Origin: Malacoplasma sp.
GTDB taxonomy: Bacteria > Bacillota_I > Bacilli_A > Mycoplasmatales > Mycoplasmoidaceae
Assembly (NCBI GenBank): GCA_029258015.1
Contig: JARHZT010000057.1
Coordinates: forward strand, 1 to 24,655
Direction: 5' to 3'
Length of the DNA stretch: 24,655 bases
Under the pieces are notes generated by a model. It ran no database searches. It saw only the letters and a list, made by a program, of their open reading frames with translations, and was not told where the DNA came from. The position numbers and the translations under genes are program-made. Of this stretch, positions 19,101 through 24,655 are shown piece after piece (position 1 is the first letter of the stretch; each line of letters begins with the position of its first letter).

Positions 19101-20646
19101 AACAGATTCAAATGAAAACTATGATTATTATTTTGAATTTGATAAAAATAAAATTAATAAAAACATAGAATCAGCAGGAACAATTCAAGGAACTGTAGCA
19201 AACATAAATTATTTAAATTTAATTTATTCAATATTTTCAGATCCAATTTTAAGAAATGATTCATACAGTGTAAGTTATGGAAAAGTTGTTGTAGGTTCTG
19301 AAGAAAGAGATGGTTATAAGTTTAATGATTCACCTTTTTCTTTATTAGATTTCAATATTAATAAAATCAATGGAAATAGTTCAAATATAGCAAATGCTTT
19401 TAAAGCTACTGGTTTACTTCCTTTTGATAAAAGGCTTGATATTAGAAGTAAAAATAACCCTAATGAAGGTGAATTAACTGCTAAACTTTGAACATTTAAA
19501 AATAGTGATGATATAGAAAATGAAATTTATCCTATTGTTGTAAATTCATATGCATCAAAAGTTTATGACATATCAATAGGAGACACTATAGAAATAGAAG
19601 TTAACAATTCTACTGATAGATACTCAAGAAAATATTTCAATAAAGAAAATCCAAAAGCATTATTAAAAGTTATTGATATAACAACAACATATCAAGGACC
19701 TGAATTTTATATGAGTCAATATGATGTAAATAAAATAACAGGTATGACTATTAATAATTTAAAACCAAGATTACCAACCAAAGCAGAAGATATTAATAGC
19801 TATGTTGATTGATCAAATCCAGTATATGATTTTGGAAATTCATTTTTAACTGTATCCAATGAAGTTGTTGATATATCAGAATTAAATAAATCAAGATTTA
19901 ATGCAACACAATCAGGGTTTAATGGATTATTTTCAAGTTCAATAAATTCATTAAGAAGTGTAGTTTCTGGAATCTCATTATATGCTCCATCAGGTGTTTA
20001 TCCAGGTACTGACAGATTATCTATAAATGATTCAACAATTAAAGCATTATTTACTAATAAAAAAACAGGAACTAAAAACCTAGAACAGTTGATTAAAACA
20101 ACAGGATTTTTAGATTTAAAGAATCAAACATGAGAACAAGTTGTTACAAAAGTTTTAGAAATATTTGGAGAAAGTGCTTCATACTCTATTATTCATGGAG
20201 CAGAATCTAGAACAGCAACATTTAATGTTTTAAAAACTATTAGTGATTCTACAGCAGATATCCAAAACATTATATTAGGTATGGTAGTTGTAATTACATT
20301 AATAATCGTCATTATAATTTCATCTATTATTATTAATGACTCAATGAAATTAGCTGCTATCTTAAAATGTTTAGGGTTAGCAGATAGAAATAATGCATTA
20401 TCATTTTTATCGGTTTATTTCCCTGTATTTATAATTGGATTAATTTTATCGATTCCATTAACAGTAGCTATAACTTACATTTATATAGAATTCATACTTG
20501 GATTTTCTGGAATATTATTAATAGTTAATTCTGTTTGATGAAATCATTTATTATCAGCATTAGGTATGATTTTAATTTTTGGTTCATCATATTGAATTGC
20601 TTGAAATAGAATATCAAAAATGGACATTACAACAAGTATTAAGTAA
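16168..20646 (+). CDS. Giant FtsX/MacB-type ABC transporter permease
   Basis: One uninterrupted frame of 1492 residues when TGA is Trp. It contains two FtsX-like modules. Module 1: membrane segment at about 17-35, an outside region of about 500 residues, then segments near 545-571, 596-620 and 645-670. Module 2: segment near 715-735, an outside region of about 630 residues, then 1370-1390, 1411-1448 and 1460-1477. After the first segment of each C-terminal cluster comes the FtsX-type cytoplasmic turn (IMQANGYKKKEI and ILKCLGLADRNN). I saw no cysteine in the outside regions and no lipoprotein signal. The next gene is its ATPase. Such proteins may move lipids or lipoproteins or act mechanically on envelope factors; substrate unknown. 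Confidence 0.85.
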
Positions 20647-20651
20647 TTATT

Positions 20652-21464
20652 ATGGAAACTAAAAATAAAAGCACAAATATTTCATATATCTTTGAAGAAA
20701 ATAAATTTAAAGAAATTAGTAAATTGAATAAACCACACAAAGGTCCTAAGGAAGTACCAAATAAAGAAGGATATATTTTTGAATTAAGTAATGTTCAAAA
20801 ATTATATTCAAATGGTTATTTTATAAACAATGTTTTAAAAGATATTAATCTATCTATTAAAGAAGGTGAGTTTATAATTATTTTAGGAAAATCTGGAAGT
20901 GGTAAAACAACACTTTTAAACATAATGTCTGGTTTAACTAGAGCAACTTCTGGAAGTGTTGTTGTAAATAATCATGAACTAATAAATATGACTAACAATG
21001 ATTTAATAAATTTTAGAAGAAAGTATGTTGGATATATATTTCAAGAATATGGTTTGTTATCAACATTAAATATTCGTGATAATGTTCTTATGGGTTTCAA
21101 CTTAAATAGTGAAGATAGAGATTCAAAAGAAATTGATGATGTTATTAGAATGATTGGGTTAGAAGATCATGTGAAAAAATTTCCTTCAGAATTATCTGGA
21201 GGACAACAACAAAGAGTTGCTATTGCTAGAGCAATCGCTAAAAAACCAAAAATCATTTTTGCAGATGAACCAACAGGTGCATTAGATTCTCAAATGGGTA
21301 CAGCTATTTTAAGATTATTAAAACAAATTAATCATGACTTAAATACAACAATTGTTTTAATTACTCATGATGAAAGTATTGCCAAAATTGGTGATAGAGT
21401 TATAGTAATAGAAAACGGATTTGTTAAAGAAAACATAATAAATGAAAATCCAGATAAAATTTAA
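20652..21464 (+). CDS. ABC transporter ATP-binding protein (MacB/LolD type)
   Basis: The ATPase that drives the preceding permease. It has 270 residues with all nucleotide-binding motifs: Walker A GKSGSGKTT (79-87), Q-loop IFQEYGLLSTLN, signature LSGGQQQR (from 181), Walker B IIFADEPTGALDS and the H-loop ITHDES. The GALDS after Walker B and the strong LSGGQQQR are typical of the LolD/MacB/FtsE-like exporters that pair with FtsX-type permeases. About 45 residues precede the first ABC strand, with no recognised domain. It starts 5 bp after the permease stop, and ends just before a large terminator, so the two genes form a bicistron. Confidence 0.93.
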   Translation: METKNKSTNISYIFEENKFKEISKLNKPHKGPKEVPNKEGYIFELSNVQKLYSNGYFINNVLKDINLSIKEGEFIIILGKSGSGKTTLLNIMSGLTRATSGSVVVNNHELINMTNNDLINFRRKYVGYIFQEYGLLSTLNIRDNVLMGFNLNSEDRDSKEIDDVIRMIGLEDHVKKFPSELSGGQQQRVAIARAIAKKPKIIFADEPTGALDSQMGTAILRLLKQINHDLNTTIVLITHDESIAKIGDRVIVIENGFVKENIINENPDKI

Positions 21465-21471
21465 TATATTA

Positions 21472-21512
21472 AAATATATAGAAAGTAATTATACTTACTA
21501 TATATTTTTTTT
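21472..21512 (+). terminator. Intrinsic terminator after the ABC transporter, before ispF
   Basis: A long inverted repeat: AAATATATAG (21472-21481) with CTATATATTT (21498-21507), one A-A mismatch, then AAGTA with TACTT around an ATTA loop, followed by a T-run. It is low in GC but long. It ends 15 bp before the ispF start. Confidence 0.65.
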
Positions 21513-21527
21513 ATTTTTGGATGATTA

Positions 21528-21998
21528 ATGTTTAAAGTTGGACAAGGAATAGATATACATAAAATAGTTAAAGGAAACACTCAACAAAAAATTGGTGGAG
21601 TATTAATAGATTCAGAATATAAAATTGTTGCACACTCTGATGGTGATATTGTTTTACATTCCATATCTAGTGCTATTAGTGGTGCATTATCAATGAATGA
21701 TTTGGGTACATATTTTCCAGATAATAAAAAAGATACTAAAGATTTAGATTCTAAAAAGATATTAGATTTCTTTTTAAATGAAATGAGAAGCAGAAAATAT
21801 GAAATTGTAAATATTGATATTACAGTTATTTGTGAAAAAATAATATTTAAAAATATAAAAGATAAAATTTTAAAAAATTTAGAGATTATTTTAGGTACAA
21901 AAAATATTTCATTTAAAGCTACAAGATTTGAAAAAGATGTAAATGAAATAAAATGTAATTCAATTGTTTTGCTTAAAAATATTTCTATTAATATTTAA
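21528..21998 (+). CDS. ispF: 2-C-methylerythritol 2,4-cyclodiphosphate synthase
   Basis: IspF closes the ring of CDP-methylerythritol phosphate, releasing CMP, in the MEP pathway, one step after IspE. The 156-residue protein has the metal site: GIDIH (D9, H11) and HSDGDIVLH (H36, D38, H44), then DLGTYFPD with D58. The C-terminal part is degenerate: the usual TTTEK followed by GFxGRxEG appears as TRFEKDVNEIK, about six residues shorter, and the AQAPKM-like cytidine pocket reads CEKIIF. The fold and metal residues are clear; how active the enzyme is, is uncertain. It starts with GGA upstream, 15 bp after a terminator hairpin. Confidence 0.85.
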   Translation: MFKVGQGIDIHKIVKGNTQQKIGGVLIDSEYKIVAHSDGDIVLHSISSAISGALSMNDLGTYFPDNKKDTKDLDSKKILDFFLNEMRSRKYEIVNIDITVICEKIIFKNIKDKILKNLEIILGTKNISFKATRFEKDVNEIKCNSIVLLKNISINI

Positions 21999-22016
21999 AA
22001 AAATCAAAACTATTAA

Positions 22017-22022
22017 TATAAT
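22017..22022 (+). promoter_or_regulatory. Candidate -10 box for hpt-ftsH
   Basis: TATAAT in the 59-bp gap between ispF and hpt, 35 bp before the hpt ATG. No clear -35. AAGGG (22041-22045) follows as ribosome site. Other TATAT sequences lie nearby, so the exact box is uncertain. Confidence 0.3.
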
Positions 22023-22057
22023 TAAATAATTACTATATATAAGGGTATATTTTGAAG

Positions 22058-22591
22058 ATGGATTCTAGAATTGAAGAAATATTAATATCAGAAGAAGAAA
22101 TTAACAAAGAAATTGTAAAGGCAGCTAAATGAGTAGATCAAAGATATAAAGGTGAAGAACTTATTTTAGTTGGTCTTTTAAAAGGATGTATTCCTTTTTA
22201 TGGAAGATTAATGACAGCAATAACAGTTGATTTTAAAACAGATTTTATGGTTGTATCAAGTTATAAAGGAAAAATAAAAAGAGCTGGAAAACCACAAATT
22301 GTAACAGATATAAAACAAGATGTTAAAGGGAAACATGTTTTAATAGTAGAAGATATTGTAGATAGTGCTTATACACTACAATATGTTAAAGAATATTTAG
22401 AAAATAAAGAAGCAAAATCTGTTTCAATTATTACTTTGTTAAATAAAGAAGAAGGAAGAAAAGTTGATCTAACTCCTGACTATAAATTATTTGAAGTAGA
22501 AGACAAATTCTTAGTTGGATTTGGATTAGATTATGACGAAAAATTAAGAAACCTACCCTATGTAGGTGTATATAAGATTGAAAAAAAATAA
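22058..22591 (+). CDS. hpt: Hypoxanthine(-guanine) phosphoribosyltransferase
   Basis: HPRT converts hypoxanthine or guanine plus PRPP to IMP or GMP for purine salvage. With ATG at 22058 it is 177 residues, the usual size. It shows LVGLLKGCIPFYGRL (PPi loop), the PRPP-binding VEDIVDSAYTL (E98, D99), and the purine-binding FLVGFGLDYDEKLRNLPYVGVY. The family usually has VDSGLTL, so the glycine is replaced by Ala-Tyr here. An in-frame TTG at 22052 is better placed relative to AAGGG and could be the true start, adding two residues. ftsH follows after 16 bp, as in many Firmicutes (tilS-hpt-ftsH), but tilS is not here. Confidence 0.95.
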
Positions 22592-22607
22592 ACAAAAAGG
22601 AAAGACG

Positions 22608-24655
22608 ATGTATTTTAATAAACTTGAGAGAATTTTAATTAAGTTACTTAAACTTAATAAAACTGCATTTGGTTTTAATGTAGTCAATAAATCATTTGAT
22701 TTAAAAGACAAATTAATGTCAAATTATGATGACTCAAATGACCCTGTTAATAGTAGTTCTGAACAAGATGACAATCAATTAGAATATGGTGAAGAAAATC
22801 AATATGTTGATGAAAATCAAGATGTAGAAGAAAACCAATATGATTCAGATGAATATGTAAATTATGAAGGTGATGAAACTGAAGTTCATGATGTTTCAGA
22901 TGATAATAATTACCAAGAACAACAACCTGAACATTCTAATCAAAATAATGATGTGAATAATTTTGAAAACCAAAAAACAACAAGTTCAGTTGATCAACCA
23001 AGTCAACCTGAAAAAGAACCAGGAAAAGGTAAAAAAGTTCTTTGATCTATAATAATAATTTTTTTAATAATTCTTTTATTTACATTGATTATTTTAAGTG
23101 GGTTTACATTCTCAGCAACTAGAATAACATATGATAGTATTTCTCTTGATTCAAATAACAAAACATATTCATTAATGAGCAATAATAAAGTTGTAAAAAC
23201 AATTAGTACAAATGTAAAACCAGCTGTTTATAAAACTTCTGAAGAAACTTATGAAGTTACATATGGTACGGATGCATTCTCTTCATTCTATTACACAGTT
23301 ACTGTTATCAAAGCAGAAAATACTATAGGTGCACCAGGAATTTCAACAAGCATTCAATTTCCGTTATGATATTTTGGAAATGATTCAAACAGTGAGTTTG
23401 GAAAATGAATATTGTTAAATCCTATGAGTGGTCAGGTTTTAGAGCAAAAAACATTGATAGATAATAGACCACCATCAACAGTTTCTTTAACTATATTAGA
23501 TAGCAAACAAGGTTGAGAAGACTTTGGAAATATATTTAGAGGATATAATTCATTAGTATCAACTACAAGACCAGCACCATTTAGTTTTGTAACTATAACT
23601 CAAATTATTTTATCTATTCTTCCTATGTTATTGATCTTTGGATTCTTATACTGATCAATGAAGAGAATGGGAGGAGCTGGTGGAGGAGGACAAGACAATG
23701 TCTTCTCTATTGGTAAATCTCAAGCTAAACTTGCACAATCAAATGTTTTATTCTCAGATGTTGCAGGTATAGAAGAAGAAAAAGAAGAATTAATAGAAGT
23801 TGTTGACTATTTAAAGAGACCAGAAAAATATGCTAGCATGGGAGCTCGTGTTCCTAAAGGGGTTATTTTATATGGACCACCAGGAACTGGTAAAACATTA
23901 TTAGCTAAAGCAGTAGCTGGAGAAGCTAAAGTTCCATTCTTCCAAGTATCAGGTTCAGCATTTGAAGATATGTTAGTTGGTGTTGGTGCTAAAAGAGTTA
24001 GAGATTTATTCTCTAAAGCAGTTAAAGCAGCACCAGCAATAATCTTTATTGATGAAATTGATTCAGTTGGTTCAAAAAGAGGAAAATTAGAAACAACTGC
24101 AGGTTCATTAGCTGATCAAACATTAAACCAATTATTAGCTGAAATGGATGGATTTAGTCCTAGAAGTGGTGTTATTGTTATAGCAGCTACAAACAGATTA
24201 GATGTATTAGATGATGCGTTATTACGTCCAGGTCGTTTTGACAGACATATTAGAGTAAATCTTCCAGATATTAAAGAAAGAACTGCGATATTAAAGATTC
24301 ATTCAAGAAATAAAAATGTTTCTTCAGCTGTTGATCTTGAAGATATAGCAAGAAGAACACCAGGATTTTCAGGGGCTCAACTTGAAAACGTGTTGAATGA
24401 AGCAACAATATTAGCTGTTAGAAAAGATAAAAATACAATAACTTTAGATGATTTAGATGAAGCAATTGATAGAGTTATTGCAGGTCCAGCTAAGAAAACA
24501 AGAGTTATTTCATTAGATGAGAAAAGACAAATTGCTTATCATGAAGCAGGTCATGCAATTGTTGGGCTTTATACTAAAGGTTCTGATGTTGTTGAAAAAA
24601 TTACAATTATTCCAAGAGGGCAAGCTGCTGGATACACATTGTCTGTTCCAGAAGT
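22608..24655 (+). CDS. ftsH: ATP-dependent zinc metalloprotease FtsH (3' end outside window)
   Basis: FtsH is a membrane-bound AAA+ protease that degrades damaged or regulatory membrane proteins. 682 codons are present. Order seen: an acidic, Asn/Gln/Glu-rich extension (about 1-140), first membrane segment near 144-168, an outside domain, second segment near 325-350, AAA+ module with Walker A GPPGTGKT (from 423), Walker B IIFIDEID, the SRH with ATNRLDVLDDALLRPGRFDRH, then the zinc site HEAGH (from 645). The window ends inside the protease domain, so the second zinc-ligand region is not seen. The extension before the first membrane segment is unusual. ATG 22608 is chosen because AAAAGGAAAG precedes it. 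Confidence 0.94.

Noticed and set aside
16168..20646. The permease as several separate genes or a pseudogene
   Set aside because: All pieces are in one frame and every break is TGA, read as Trp; neither a frameshift nor TAA/TAG occurs until 20644.

Overview
The window is the replication-origin region of a wall-less bacterium (Mollicutes) that reads TGA as tryptophan. This is read directly: gyrB, dnaN, dnaA, yidC, gltX, fba, the ABC permease, hpt and ftsH are all broken by in-frame TGA codons exactly where tryptophan belongs, and each becomes one full-length protein when TGA is read as Trp. I found no tryptophan written TGG in any gene I translated. The DNA is very AT-rich. The conserved origin gene set, together with two genes of the MEP isoprenoid pathway (ispE, ispF), suggests the Mycoplasma penetrans / M. 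iowae / M. gallisepticum side of the mycoplasmas. That placement is inference.

Left part (1-6010, minus strand, read right to left): dnaA, a 232-bp AT-rich gap, dnaN with a strong bidirectional terminator, then an S4-domain RNA-binding protein, gyrB and gyrA (its end lies outside the window). recF is absent. The dnaA-dnaN gap holds two identical 26-bp repeats 134 bp apart. Each contains two head-to-tail copies of the 9-mer TGTTGGAAA, which resembles a DnaA box. This is the best candidate for oriC.

Middle part (6135-15379, plus strand): a tight cluster of rpmH, rnpA, yidC, ksgA, ispE, gltX and an HD-domain phosphohydrolase (gaps of a few bases, or overlaps), then rpoE-fba ending at a hairpin terminator, then ychF-tdk ending at a terminator shared with the convergent upp gene. 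Gene direction switches at the dnaA/rpmH boundary, as expected for a bidirectional origin.

Right part (15403-24655): upp (minus), then on the plus strand a 1492-residue two-module FtsX/MacB-type ABC permease with its ATPase, a terminator, ispF, hpt and ftsH (runs off the window). tdk, upp and hpt form a nucleotide-salvage set. rnpA, ksgA, gltX and ychF serve RNA processing and translation. yidC and ftsH insert and degrade membrane proteins.

Most of the window is ordinary housekeeping DNA. I see no CRISPR, tRNA, rRNA, insertion sequence or phage. The points worth a second look are the nonstandard origin repeats and the matching change in DnaA's recognition helix, the apparent absence of TGG, the shortened IspE and IspF proteins, the acidic extension of FtsH, the giant permease, and hairpins placed directly in front of ychF and ispF.
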